This document shows positions 1 through 8,685 of a stretch of 36,347 nucleotides of DNA, piece after piece. Position 1 is the stretch's first letter. Every line of letters starts with the position of its first letter. The translations under genes were made by a program, and so were the position numbers. The notes beneath the pieces are model-generated. The model had not been told where the DNA came from. It was given only the letters and a program-made list of their open reading frames with translations, and did not search any database. The stretch is from CAVLCC01 sp963624975 (GTDB lineage Bacteria > Actinomycetota > Coriobacteriia > Coriobacteriales > CADBOM01), in NCBI GenBank assembly GCA_963624975.1, contig CAVFRF010000077.1, positions 1 through 36,347 of the forward strand. The letters are read 5' to 3'.

Positions 1-55
<55 letters not shown>

Positions 56-274
56 ACAAGAAAACCGCTGTACTAAATTACAGCAGCATCGGGTTTGGGT
101 CAAGAAAGATTGCGCAAGTTGCGGCCAACGGTTTTTTGAGCGCGTCGAGGCGGCGATGTGACGGCAGATGCTGGGTGACGGCGGGCGAGAATTTTAGTCT
201 GGCCTTGGGCAAATCCACATCCTCTTTGCAATGCGGATGGTATATCCTTTAGTTGTGATTGAGGAGGTGGCGAG

Positions 275-784
275 ATGATACCTTTAACTGTACATGCGCT
301 GTTCATGGGATCGATTCCCGGAAAGTCCGTGATTATGCTGCGGCCTTGCTTCGAGACAGGTTCCAACCCCCGCGTGCTTCCTATTCACATCGGCATGCCC
401 GAGGCGATGTCCATCAGCATGGCTCTCGAAAACAAGCAGTCCCGGCGTCCTCAAACGCACGACCTCACCGTTGCGATCATCGAGGAGCTTGGTGGCACGT
501 TCCTGCGCGCCGTTATCGACCGAGTCGACGGGATGACGTTCTATTCCAAAATTGTGCTCGAGCAGGACGACGACATCATCGAGATCGATGCGAGGCCCAG
601 CGATGCCATCGCGATGGCCATGAGGATGCAGGCTCCCATCTATGTCGAGGAGCCGGTATTCACCGTGGCGGCCACGAATTTCGATTCCAGCGGAAAGCGC
701 AACGACGAGCAGCAGATCGAGGCTTTTCACGATTACGTCGAGAGCCTCACTCCCGACGACTTCAAGGCTCCGGGTGCCGAGTAG
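275..784 (+). CDS. Bifunctional nuclease (BFN/DUF151) family protein
   Basis: This 169-residue protein has the BFN/DUF151 pattern. Near residues 28-40 is a stretch leading to LPIHIG, then the segment EAMSISMAL, a THDL motif, and near the C-terminal third the segment RPSDAIAMA. Members of this family have been reported with DNase/RNase activity, but most bacterial members are uncharacterised, so the substrate is unknown. The ATG start is supported by a strong ribosome-binding site (GAGGAGGTGG) ending four bases upstream. The gene converges on gyrA and shares a bidirectional terminator with it. Length is normal for the family, and I see no signal peptide. The family call is firm; the biochemical role is not. 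Confidence 0.85.
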   Translation: MIPLTVHALFMGSIPGKSVIMLRPCFETGSNPRVLPIHIGMPEAMSISMALENKQSRRPQTHDLTVAIIEELGGTFLRAVIDRVDGMTFYSKIVLEQDDDIIEIDARPSDAIAMAMRMQAPIYVEEPVFTVAATNFDSSGKRNDEQQIEAFHDYVESLTPDDFKAPGAE

Positions 785-824
785 CCTAGTCGCGCAAGCG
801 GGAACTCAAACATAAGGCGGATGC

Positions 825-863
825 AAAGAGGGGATGCCGGCACAGAGCTGGCATCCCCTCTTT
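825..863. terminator. Bidirectional terminator between the BFN gene and gyrA
   Basis: A perfect 14-bp stem pairs AAAGAGGGGATGCC (825-838) with GGCATCCCCTCTTT (850-863) around an 11-base loop. The A-run on one side and T-run on the other allow termination in both directions. It sits between two convergent genes. Confidence 0.85.
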
Positions 864-864
864 C

Positions 865-880
865 GTTTGCACGTGAAATG
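865..880. promoter_or_regulatory. Possible degenerate parS (ParB-binding) site
   Basis: The sequence GTTTGCACGTGAAATG contains TTNCACGTGAAA, the core shared by the parS-like sites near parA. The outer bases diverge from the classical TGTTTCACGTGAAACA. It lies about 10 kb left of the origin, within the usual range for parS. A chance CACGTG remains possible. Confidence 0.4.
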
Positions 881-892
881 TGAGCTGATCGG

Positions 893-3445
893 CTATTCCG
901 CGTCGTCCTCTCCCGATGCTTCGCTATCGAGCGAGTCCATCAGCGAGAGCTGCTCCTCCTTATGGTCATTCGCTTCGTGGTGGTCGTCGTCTTCGATCGC
1001 GCAGTCGTTGTAGCGGGCGATCATCGAGATCTTATCGCCATCGGCCACGTCCATGATCTTCACGCCCTGCGTGGCACGGCCGAGCTTGGAGATGCCGCTG
1101 GCCTTGGTGCGGATGAGCACGCCCTCCTCAGTGGTGATGAGCAGGTCCTCGTCTTCCTTCACTATCTTCATGCCGGCCAGCTCGCCCTTCTTGGCGGTGA
1201 TGGCGATGGAGTTCACTCCCTGGCCGCCGCGGTGCTGCTCGGGATAGTCGCTGATGGCCGTGCGCTTGCCGAAGCCCTTGTCGGTGATCACAACCATGTC
1301 GCAATCCTCGGTGGAAATCTCCATGCCCAGCACGGTCACGCCGCCCGCCACGGTCATGCCCTTCACGCCGGTGGTGTCGCGGCCCATCGGCCTCACTTCG
1401 GCCTCGTCCCACTTGATGGCCTTGCCCGCGGTCGAAATCATCACCACATGCTGTCCGGGCTTGACTTTCTTTACCGAGATAAGCTCGTCGTTGTCCTTGA
1501 GCTTGATGGCTATCAGACCCTCCTTGCGCGACCTGTTGTAGTTGTCCATCGAGGTCTTCTTCACGAGGCCGTTTCTTGTGGCAAAGATCAGATACTCGTC
1601 TGGTGAGAAGGTCTTGGTGGAAATCACAGCCGCGATGCGCTCGCCATCTCCAAACGGGAGCAGGTTCACGATCGAATGGCCGCGCGACGTGCGCGACCCG
1701 ACGGGCAGCTCGTGCACCTTGAGCCTGTAGACCTTTCCGGTGTTGGAGAAGAACAGCATGTAGTCGTGGGTCGACGCGATGAATAGCGTCTCCACGGTGT
1801 CGTTGTCCTTGAGGTTGATGCCCTGCAGGCCCTTTCCGCCGCGATTCTGCTGCCTGTAGGTGGCAACCGGGAGCCTCTTCACGTAGCCGCCGCTGGTGAT
1901 GGTGACCACCATGTCTTCCTCGGCAATGAGGTCCTCGATTTCGAGAGTCGAAGCTGCAGAATCCGAAATTTCGGTGAGGCGCTTGGTGGCGAACTTGGCC
2001 TTGATCTCGGTCATCTCGTCGATGATGATCTGGTGCACCAGGTTCTCGTCCTCCAGCACCCGCTTGTAGTAGGCAATCTTCTCCAAGACCTCGGCCAGCT
2101 CCTTCTCGAGGTTCTCTCGCTCGAGTCCGGTGAGCTTCTTGAGGCGCATCTCGAGGATGTCGCGAGCCTGAATCTCGGACAGGCCGAACCTCTCCATGAG
2201 GGAGTTGCGCGCGATCTCGTCGGTGCGCGACTTCTTGATGATGGCAATAACCTCGTCGATGTTGTCGAGCGCGATGACCCTGCCCTGCAGGATATGGGCG
2301 TGCTCCTCGGCTTTCTTGAGGTCGAACTTCGTGCGGCGCACGATCACGTCACACTGGAAGTCGCAGTAGTGCTTGAGGATGTCGTGCAGCGAGAGCTGCT
2401 TGGGCTCGCCGTTCACGAGCGCAATCATGTTGATGCCGAACGAGGTCTGCAGCTGCGTGTGCTTGTAAAGCTTGTTGAGCACCACCTCGGGTACGGCGTC
2501 TTTCTTCAGCTCGATCACGATGCGCATGCCGTTGCGATCTGACTCGTCGCGCAGGTCCGAAATCTCGGTGATGCGCTTGTCGCGCACGAGGTCGGCGATC
2601 TTCTCGATCATCTTGGCCTTGTTCACCATATAGGGAATCTCGGTTACCACGATGCGGTCGCGTCCAGTGGAGGTGCGCTCCTGGATGGCCCTCGACCTGA
2701 TCGTAATAGACCCACGTCCCGTTTCGTAGGCATCCTTGATGCCCTTGCGGCCCATGATGATCGCGGCGGTCGGGAAGTCGGGGCCGGGCATTACCTTCAT
2801 GAGTTCATCGACGGTGCAGTCGGGATTCTTGAGGTACATGATCGCCGCGTCGATTGCCTCACCCAGGTTGTGGGTGGGAATGTTGGTGGCCATGCCCACG
2901 GCGATGCCCGACGATCCGTTGACCAGCAGGTTTGGGAACCTCGAAGGCAGAACCGCGGGCTCCTGTAGCGATTCGTCGTAGTTGGGCTGGAAATCCACGG
3001 TGTCTTTCTCGAGGTCGCGCAGCAGCTCCATCGCGGCCTTCTGCAAACGCGCTTCGGTGTAGCGCATTGCAGCCGCGGAGTCGCCATCGACAGAACCGAA
3101 GTTTCCGTGGCCGTCGACCAGCGGAACCCTCATCGAGAAATCCTGCGCCAACCTCACCATGGTGTCGTACACCGCGGAATCGCCGTGCGGGTGGTACTTG
3201 CCGATAACCTCGCCGACCGTCCAAGCCGACTTCTTGTGAGGCCTGTCGGGGCGGATGCCCGACTCGTACATCGCGTAGAGGATGCGCCTGTGCACCGGCT
3301 TCAAACCGTCGCGCACATCCGGCAGCGCACGCGCCACGATAACGCTCATCGCGTAGTCGAGGAAGTCGGTGCGCAGCTCGTTGGCAAGGTCGTCGGTTAT
3401 GAGGTTGCTTCCACTCAGGTCCATTCCCTGTGTATTGTCTGCCAC
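893..3445 (-). CDS. gyrA: DNA gyrase subunit A
   Basis: GyrA is the breakage-reunion subunit of the A2B2 gyrase that introduces negative supercoils. The 850-residue protein is full length. It shows the N-terminal winged-helix and tower region, catalytic Tyr129 within AAAMRYTEARL, and the quinolone-determining region HPHGDSAVYD with the usual Ser90 and Asp94, i.e. no typical resistance substitution. The GyrA box is QNRGGKG, and further beta-pinwheel blades include a second box-like QHRGGQG. The C-terminus ends in an acidic tail. The start is GTG, chosen because AGGAGA lies just upstream and the protein begins in register with homologues. It follows gyrB with a 72-bp gap on the same strand and ends at the bidirectional terminator. 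Confidence 0.98.
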   Translation of the reverse strand: MADNTQGMDLSGSNLITDDLANELRTDFLDYAMSVIVARALPDVRDGLKPVHRRILYAMYESGIRPDRPHKKSAWTVGEVIGKYHPHGDSAVYDTMVRLAQDFSMRVPLVDGHGNFGSVDGDSAAAMRYTEARLQKAAMELLRDLEKDTVDFQPNYDESLQEPAVLPSRFPNLLVNGSSGIAVGMATNIPTHNLGEAIDAAIMYLKNPDCTVDELMKVMPGPDFPTAAIIMGRKGIKDAYETGRGSITIRSRAIQERTSTGRDRIVVTEIPYMVNKAKMIEKIADLVRDKRITEISDLRDESDRNGMRIVIELKKDAVPEVVLNKLYKHTQLQTSFGINMIALVNGEPKQLSLHDILKHYCDFQCDVIVRRTKFDLKKAEEHAHILQGRVIALDNIDEVIAIIKKSRTDEIARNSLMERFGLSEIQARDILEMRLKKLTGLERENLEKELAEVLEKIAYYKRVLEDENLVHQIIIDEMTEIKAKFATKRLTEISDSAASTLEIEDLIAEEDMVVTITSGGYVKRLPVATYRQQNRGGKGLQGINLKDNDTVETLFIASTHDYMLFFSNTGKVYRLKVHELPVGSRTSRGHSIVNLLPFGDGERIAAVISTKTFSPDEYLIFATRNGLVKKTSMDNYNRSRKEGLIAIKLKDNDELISVKKVKPGQHVVMISTAGKAIKWDEAEVRPMGRDTTGVKGMTVAGGVTVLGMEISTEDCDMVVITDKGFGKRTAISDYPEQHRGGQGVNSIAITAKKGELAGMKIVKEDEDLLITTEEGVLIRTKASGISKLGRATQGVKIMDVADGDKISMIARYNDCAIEDDDHHEANDHKEEQLSLMDSLDSEASGEDDAE

Positions 3446-3517
3446 TCTCTATCTCCTAGTTTTCGAAATCAAAAACCAAATTCGCATTTCAACCGGCTCG
3501 ATAAGCCCGAGCCTCAT

Positions 3518-5446
3518 CTAGATGTCGAGGTTCTTGACCTGCTTCGCATACTTCTGGATGAACTCCTTGCGGGGTTCCACCTGGTTGCCCATCAGGTCCG
3601 ACACCGCCTTGGCCGCCTCGGCTCCATCTTCGATGGTTACCTGCAGAAGCGTCCTGTTCTCGGGAGCCATCGTGGTTTCCCAGAGCTGCTCCGGATCCAT
3701 CTCGCCCAGACCCTTGTAGCGCTGCACGTTGTACTTGGTGCCGTCGGGCAGCTTCGCGACTTCCTTTTTGAGGTCGTCGTCGTTGTAGATGTAGGTGTGC
3801 TTCCTGCCAACCGCCAGCCTGTATAGCGGGGGCTGCGCAATGTAGATGTATCCGTGGTGGATAAGCTCCTGCATGTGGTTGAAGAAGAACGTGAGCAGAA
3901 GACACCTGATGTGCGCGCCATCCACGTCGGCATCGGTCATGATGATGATCTTGTGGTAGCGGGCCTTGTCGATGTCGAACTCGTCGTCGCCGATGCCGGT
4001 GCCGATGGCCGTGATGAGCGAGCTGATGGTCTCCGACGACAGCGCCCTGTGCAAACCGGCCTTCTCCACGTTGAGAATCTTTCCCCTGAGCGGCAGGATC
4101 GCCTGGAATGACCTCTCTCGAGCCTGCTTGGCCGAACCTCCTGCCGAGTCGCCCTCCACGATGTACAGCTCGGTGAGCGATGCATCGCGAAGCGAGCAGT
4201 CCGCGAGCTTGCCGGGAAGGGTCGAACTCTCGAGCAGCGTCTTCCTGCGGGTCAGGTCGCGGGCCTTACGAGCCGCGTTTCTGGCCTTCGCAGCCTGAGA
4301 GGCCTTGGCGATAATCGCCTTCGCCGGGTTGGGATGCTCTTCCAGATATTCCTGCAGAGCCTGGGTCACGGCGGACTGCACGAAGCCCCTCATCTCGGTG
4401 TTGCCGAGCTTGGTCTTGGTCTGGCCCTCGAATTGTGGCTCCGACAGCTTCACCGAAATCACGCAGGTCAGGCCCTCGCGAATATCGTCGCCGGTAAGGT
4501 TGTCGGCCTTGTTCTTGATCAGGCCCTTGTTGTTGGCGTAGTCGTTGACCACGCGGGTGAGGGCGTTCTTGAATCCCTCCACGTGGGTGCCGCCCTCTGT
4601 GGTGTGGATGTTGTTGGCAAACGCCATGATGATTCCCGAGAACGACTGGTTCCACTGCATGGAAACCTCGACTTCGCCCTCCTCACCGATCTTCTCGAAG
4701 TAGATCGGACGGCTGAGCCCGGGAATGATCTCCTTGCCTTCGTTTAGGAACTTCACGTAGTCGCTGATGCCGCCGGCATACTTGAAGACCTGCGTTTCCT
4801 TATACGCAGAGTCTTCCCTCATATCGGTGAAGGTGATTTTCACGTTCTTGTTGAGGAAGGCCATCTCGCGCAGACGCACCAGAAGCACGTCGGCATCGAA
4901 GATCACGGTCTCGGTAAAAATCTCGGGGTCGGGCCAGAAGCGCACCTTCGTGCCGTGCTTGTTGCTCTTGCCAACCTTCTCGGGCTTCTGCACGGTCTTG
5001 CCGCGCTCGAACGCGGTCTCCCATTGCTCGCCGTCTCTGCATACGGTGGCCTCGACCCTTGTCGAAAGCGCGTTGACCACCGAGATGCCCACGCCGTGGA
5101 GTCCGCCGGAAACCTTGTAGCCGCCACCGCCGAACTTGCCTCCGGCATGCAGGACGGTGAACACGACCTCGAGCGTGGATTTCTTGGTCTTGGCGTTCTT
5201 GCCCACCGGGATGCCACGGCCGTTGTCGGTAACCTCCACAGAGTTGTCGGGGTGGATAACGACGTCTATCTTGTCGCAATACCCAGCCAGCGCCTCGTCC
5301 ACCGAGTTGTCCACGATCTCGTACACCAGATGGTGGAGGCCCTTGGGTCCGGTGGATCCGATATACATTCCAGGACGTTTGCGAACGGCTTCCAGACCTT
5401 CGAGAATCTGGATGTCCTTTTCTGTGTAATGGCTGCTTTCGGGCAT
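3518..5446 (-). CDS. gyrB: DNA gyrase subunit B
   Basis: GyrB is the ATPase subunit of gyrase. With the ATG at 5446 the protein has 642 residues. GHKL ATPase motifs are EIVDNSVDEALAG (43-55), DNGRGIP (74-80) and GGLHGVG (114-120). The Toprim domain has EGDSAGG and DADVDGAH, and a C-terminal YKGLGEMD segment contacts GyrA. A TTG-initiated frame reaches eight codons further (to 5470). I prefer 5446 because AGGAGA stands about six bases upstream of that ATG. It lies downstream of the DUF721 gene after a 175-bp gap and directly upstream of gyrA, so the two subunits are probably co-expressed. Confidence 0.97.
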   Translation of the reverse strand: MPESSHYTEKDIQILEGLEAVRKRPGMYIGSTGPKGLHHLVYEIVDNSVDEALAGYCDKIDVVIHPDNSVEVTDNGRGIPVGKNAKTKKSTLEVVFTVLHAGGKFGGGGYKVSGGLHGVGISVVNALSTRVEATVCRDGEQWETAFERGKTVQKPEKVGKSNKHGTKVRFWPDPEIFTETVIFDADVLLVRLREMAFLNKNVKITFTDMREDSAYKETQVFKYAGGISDYVKFLNEGKEIIPGLSRPIYFEKIGEEGEVEVSMQWNQSFSGIIMAFANNIHTTEGGTHVEGFKNALTRVVNDYANNKGLIKNKADNLTGDDIREGLTCVISVKLSEPQFEGQTKTKLGNTEMRGFVQSAVTQALQEYLEEHPNPAKAIIAKASQAAKARNAARKARDLTRRKTLLESSTLPGKLADCSLRDASLTELYIVEGDSAGGSAKQARERSFQAILPLRGKILNVEKAGLHRALSSETISSLITAIGTGIGDDEFDIDKARYHKIIIMTDADVDGAHIRCLLLTFFFNHMQELIHHGYIYIAQPPLYRLAVGRKHTYIYNDDDLKKEVAKLPDGTKYNVQRYKGLGEMDPEQLWETTMAPENRTLLQVTIEDGAEAAKAVSDLMGNQVEPRKEFIQKYAKQVKNLDI

Positions 5447-5621
5447 AAAATCTCCTATGTGAAAGACCAATTGCTACCGTTTACGTTTGATACATGACGA
5501 TGCCTGCACCGTTTTGACGACCGGGTGAACCGCCAAATGGGGCATCTTTTGACAACAACCCATTTTAACACAAGCTTCATATATACCTTAAGAGTTGCCT
5601 TGAAAGGCCGTGAAGCTTCTT

Positions 5622-6128
5622 TTAAGACGATTTTTGAGCCTTAAGACCCTTTTTCCATTCCATATCGGAAACAAACGCATTAAAAAGCGTTTCTCTAAGT
5701 TTCTCGTCTTCGATGCAGCCCACGGACATCTTTGCGTAGGCAAGCTCGCCGTCGTCTAGCGGAATGGAGTCGCAGCTATCCTGATACCAAGGCTCTTTTT
5801 CTTCTTCTTTTCTAAACTGCTTGTGAATGCCAGTCGACTTGGAAACGATGAAGAACACGTTGGTGATGTCTTCGCCGGTTTCGTGTTCCATCATCTGGCG
5901 GTAGTATTCCTTGCTCATCGAAAGCTCGGCGGCCACATGCGGGGCATCCACGAAAATCGCGATGGCACCCTGCTGCTTTTTGCTCTCCACAACGTTGTCG
6001 GTGTGCTCGAGAACCGGTGCCGGAGCGAGCCTCTCCCAAGCGCGCTGAAGTTTTATCCCGCGCATCATCTTCCCGTTGGCACGAGGAACAACGAATGATT
6101 CAATTCCATTGTTGAGATTCGTCTGCAT
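5622..6128 (-). CDS. DUF721 / DciA-like protein
   Basis: This 168-residue protein sits between recF and gyrB, the position of the DUF721 gene in Actinomycetota. DciA, a DUF721 protein, is associated with loading the replicative helicase in bacteria lacking DnaC/DnaI. That role is inferred from family and position. Visible features are a central segment of the form WERLAPAPVLEHTDNV, then IAIFVDAPHVAAELSMSKEYYRQMM, a typical DUF721 core, and a charged C-terminal extension. I place the start at the ATG one base after the recF stop. The frame stays open upstream, but that part overlaps recF coding sequence. The near-zero spacing implies translational coupling with recF. Confidence 0.75.
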   Translation of the reverse strand: MQTNLNNGIESFVVPRANGKMMRGIKLQRAWERLAPAPVLEHTDNVVESKKQQGAIAIFVDAPHVAAELSMSKEYYRQMMEHETGEDITNVFFIVSKSTGIHKQFRKEEEKEPWYQDSCDSIPLDDGELAYAKMSVGCIEDEKLRETLFNAFVSDMEWKKGLKAQKSS

Positions 6129-6129
6129 G

Positions 6130-7236
6130 CTACCCGCCAACCTCGAAGATCTGCGCTCTTTGCAATATGCTGTCATCTAGATAATCGACGTCTGTTGCTG
6201 TAATGAATGTTTGCATATTTTCGAGCAGATATCCAGCCAAAATATCGCGTTTTTTCATATCTAGCTCGGAAAGAACATCATCTAGCAGCAATATGGGCTT
6301 CTGACCGCATATTTCGCTGATGGTTTCCATCTCGGCTATCTTCCAGGAAAGCGCGATGAATCGCTGCTGTCCCTGCGAAGCGAACTTTCTGGCATCGAAA
6401 TCGTCGATGTAGAATCGTATCTCGTCTCTATGGGGGCCCGAAAGGGTCCTTCTGCTTCCCAGCTCGGCTTCCTTCAGAGATTCGGCCTTTTCCAACAACT
6501 TCGATTTGATCTGCTCTGTAGAATAATCGCTAGAAATGATCTTGACGTCGTTTCCCACCTCCCACGAGGGAATATACACGACGTACATTACTGAATTCTT
6601 AACCATTTCTAACCAAATTCTTACCAAATTCTTACCAAACGTCTCGAAGAGGTTAAGACGGTGTTTAACAAACGAGGCACCGATCGTCGCGATGTTCTCA
6701 TTCCACGGGTCGAGGAGGGCAGGATTGAAGTCGTTCGACTGAAGCAGGGCATTCTTCTGCTTCACGGCTTTTATATATCTGGATTTCAGGTCGTAGTAGG
6801 TATTGGAAATCTGCGTTCCAACGTAGTCCAGCGCGTCGCGCCTGTTCTCGGCAGAACCCTTCACGATCCTCAAGTCGTCGGGGCAGAAGAGCACCGACGG
6901 AAGCAACCCTCTGATTTCCGCCGTGCTCTTCTTCTTTTCGTTGAGATAGTAGGTCCTCTTCCGGTTGGCAATATCCAGCCTCAGGTCGAGGTTTCTCTGC
7001 TCGCCTTTGAAGCTGGTCTTCACGCACGACCTGTCGCACCCCCACCTCACGACCTCGTCCCACTTAGGGTTTCGGAAAGATTCCTGCGAGGTCATGAGCT
7101 GGATAGCCTCGATTATGTTCGTTTTGCCAGCTCCGTTATGACCAACGAAGACGTTGAATCTGGAAAACTCCCCGCTTTTGAAAACCTCGTAGTTTCTAAA
7201 GTCGAGAAGCTCGATGCTGTCGACGACCAGATCCAT
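6130..7236 (-). CDS. recF: DNA replication and repair protein RecF
   Basis: RecF is an SMC-like ABC ATPase that helps load RecA at single-strand gaps. The 368-residue protein is of normal length. It has Walker A GHNGAGKT (32-39), the DDLRIV region near residue 118, the ABC signature SQGQQR (287-292), and Walker B ILLLDD followed by VLSELD (315 onward). The ATG has AGGCGG upstream, and the dnaN stop lies just before it, so dnaN-recF-DUF721 form a tight unit. Unusually, codons in the middle of the gene contain a four-unit array of an 11-bp repeat (6593-6636), annotated separately. Confidence 0.97.
   Translation of the reverse strand: MDLVVDSIELLDFRNYEVFKSGEFSRFNVFVGHNGAGKTNIIEAIQLMTSQESFRNPKWDEVVRWGCDRSCVKTSFKGEQRNLDLRLDIANRKRTYYLNEKKKSTAEIRGLLPSVLFCPDDLRIVKGSAENRRDALDYVGTQISNTYYDLKSRYIKAVKQKNALLQSNDFNPALLDPWNENIATIGASFVKHRLNLFETFGKNLVRIWLEMVKNSVMYVVYIPSWEVGNDVKIISSDYSTEQIKSKLLEKAESLKEAELGSRRTLSGPHRDEIRFYIDDFDARKFASQGQQRFIALSWKIAEMETISEICGQKPILLLDDVLSELDMKKRDILAGYLLENMQTFITATDVDYLDDSILQRAQIFEVGG
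6593..6636 (-). repeat. 11-bp-period repeat array A (four units, inside recF)
   Basis: On the minus strand four consecutive 11-mers read GGTAAGAATTT, GGTAAGAATTT, GGTTAGAAATG and GTTAAGAATTC, with exact 11-bp register. The same motif forms arrays B (8633-8676) and C (14247-14301). Eleven is not a multiple of three, so the periodicity does not follow the recF reading frame and is unlikely to be a protein repeat. Confidence 0.85.
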
Positions 7237-7245
7237 ATGGTCCGC

Positions 7246-8346
7246 CTAGTTTCCTATGCTCACGGGCATCGAGAGGTAGAAGAACTTCTCGCCGCCGATG
7301 TTGCGCAGAACTCCGGGCTTGAGCGGCTTGTTGGCCTCGAACACCACTTCGTCGGAGTCGATGGACACCAGTCCATCCATCAGATACTGGTAGTTGAAGC
7401 CGATGGCAATCTCTTCGCCTTCGATTTGAGCATCGATGACCTCTTCGGCACCGCCGACTTCGGCAGCCTTAGAGGAAATCATGATTTGCTGGGTATCGGG
7501 AATGACCTGCAGCTTGATCTGCATATATTCCTGCGCCATGATCGACACCCTCTTCACGGCATCAACTATCGCCTTGGTGTCGATGGTTGCGGTCACCGTC
7601 TTCTCCACGGGAATGATCTGCCTGTAGTTGGGGTAGTTGCCCTCGATCTTGCGGGTGATCAGAGTGGAGTTGCCGAACTTGAACCTGATCTGGTTGTCGT
7701 TGTAGCCGATCTCGATGGTCTCCTCTTTGCCGGCGAGCTTGCATACGTCGTCGAAAGTCGTTCCTGGTACCACGAGTTCGAACTGGCCTTCGTGTCCCTC
7801 GATCTTCAACTCGCACATCGCTAGCCTGTAGGAATCTGTGGCCGCCATAGTGAGTTCTTCGCCATCGGCCTGCAGGTAGATTCCCGTGAGGATCACATGG
7901 GATTCGTCTCTAGATATTGCCTTCGAGACCTTCTTGACCATCTTCGAGATGGATGCGGCAGGAAGCTCTATCGAGTCCTCGCACTGAAGGTCGGGAAACG
8001 ACGGAAAGTCCTTCGGACTCATGGTCGTCATCGAGAAGCTGGAATTCATGCACGAGATGTTGAACCTATCGGATTCGACCGAGCATTGAATAGCCGCATC
8101 GGGAAGGCTCTTCACGATGTCGGTGATGAGGCGTCCCGAAACCACAGTCTCGCCAGGTTCTTCAACCAACGCCGAAACCTCGTGCCTCACGTTGATTTCG
8201 AGGTCGGTCGAATGAAACACGAGGCCCTCGCTTGTGGCACTAATATATACACCGGACAAGATCGGAAGGGTTGCTCTGCTGGAACGTCCTTTCGATGCAA
8301 TGGAGAGAGCATCGAGAAAATCTGTTTTGGAAATGCTGAACTTCAA
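7246..8346 (-). CDS. dnaN: DNA polymerase III beta subunit (sliding clamp)
   Basis: The clamp encircles DNA and tethers polymerase III. The 366-residue protein has the usual three-domain length and begins MKFSISKTDFLDALSIASK. It contains RATLPILSGV near residue 24, the YPNYRQIIP segment of the middle domain, and ends with FFYLSMPVSIGN, close to the family's C-terminal MPMR-like end. The start is TTG, supported by AGGGGA about six bases upstream and by the N-terminal match. It follows dnaA on the same strand after 339 bp and precedes recF by 9 bp. Confidence 0.97.
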   Translation of the reverse strand: MKFSISKTDFLDALSIASKGRSSRATLPILSGVYISATSEGLVFHSTDLEINVRHEVSALVEEPGETVVSGRLITDIVKSLPDAAIQCSVESDRFNISCMNSSFSMTTMSPKDFPSFPDLQCEDSIELPAASISKMVKKVSKAISRDESHVILTGIYLQADGEELTMAATDSYRLAMCELKIEGHEGQFELVVPGTTFDDVCKLAGKEETIEIGYNDNQIRFKFGNSTLITRKIEGNYPNYRQIIPVEKTVTATIDTKAIVDAVKRVSIMAQEYMQIKLQVIPDTQQIMISSKAAEVGGAEEVIDAQIEGEEIAIGFNYQYLMDGLVSIDSDEVVFEANKPLKPGVLRNIGGEKFFYLSMPVSIGN

Positions 8347-8418
8347 GGTTTTCCCCTATTCGCTACGGATATTTTTCCTATTTGGTCTTCCCTTTACTTA
8401 ATGTTTTTAGTTGTTTTT

Positions 8419-8447
8419 ATTATAGAAGCTGTGAAAAGTTTGGAAAA
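8419..8447 (-). promoter_or_regulatory. Candidate dnaN promoter with DnaA-box-like site in spacer
   Basis: On the minus strand a perfect -10 TATAAT (8419-8424) is preceded by a 17-bp spacer and a weak -35, TTTTCC (8442-8447). The spacer contains CTTTTCACA, a DnaA-box-like sequence (8430-8438), which would allow DnaA to modulate transcription. The -35 match is poor, so this is a prediction. Confidence 0.5.
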
Positions 8448-8603
8448 CTCGCGTATTGGCTATAATCTCCGGCGTTCGCTGTGTTGAAAACGCTTCGAGA
8501 TTTTCAACGTTTTCAACAGTTTCGAAGAATTTTCCGAAGCCGTTCCGAGTTTCCAAAAGTTATCAACAGCTCTGCTCAGAGTCTTTTCACAACCTTATCC
8601 GAG
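8430..8603. other. DnaA-box-like cluster between dnaA and dnaN (second origin half)
   Basis: This part of the 339-bp dnaA-dnaN gap holds TGTGAAAAG (8430-8438), TGTTGAAAA (8482-8490), TTTTCAACG (8501-8509), TTTTCAACA (8510-8518), TTATCAACA (8560-8568), CTTTTCACA (8583-8591) and TTATCCGAG (8595-8603). Most differ from TTATNCACA at one or two positions. An AT-rich tract follows toward dnaN (8378-8425). A box cluster on both sides of dnaA is the layout of bipartite origins such as that of Bacillus subtilis. Confidence 0.6.
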
Positions 8604-8632
8604 CGCTTCTATCTTAGTATATGAACCTTCCC

Positions 8633-8676
8633 GATTTCTTAACCATTTCTTACCAGATTCTTACCAGATTCTAAAC
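8633..8676 (-). repeat. 11-bp-period repeat array B (four units, just after dnaA)
   Basis: Minus-strand units are GTTTAGAATCT, GGTAAGAATCT, GGTAAGAAATG and GTTAAGAAATC in exact 11-bp register. The array starts 9 bp after the dnaA stop codon. The motif, period and orientation relative to the origin match array A. Confidence 0.88.
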
Positions 8677-8685
8677 CGGCTCCAA

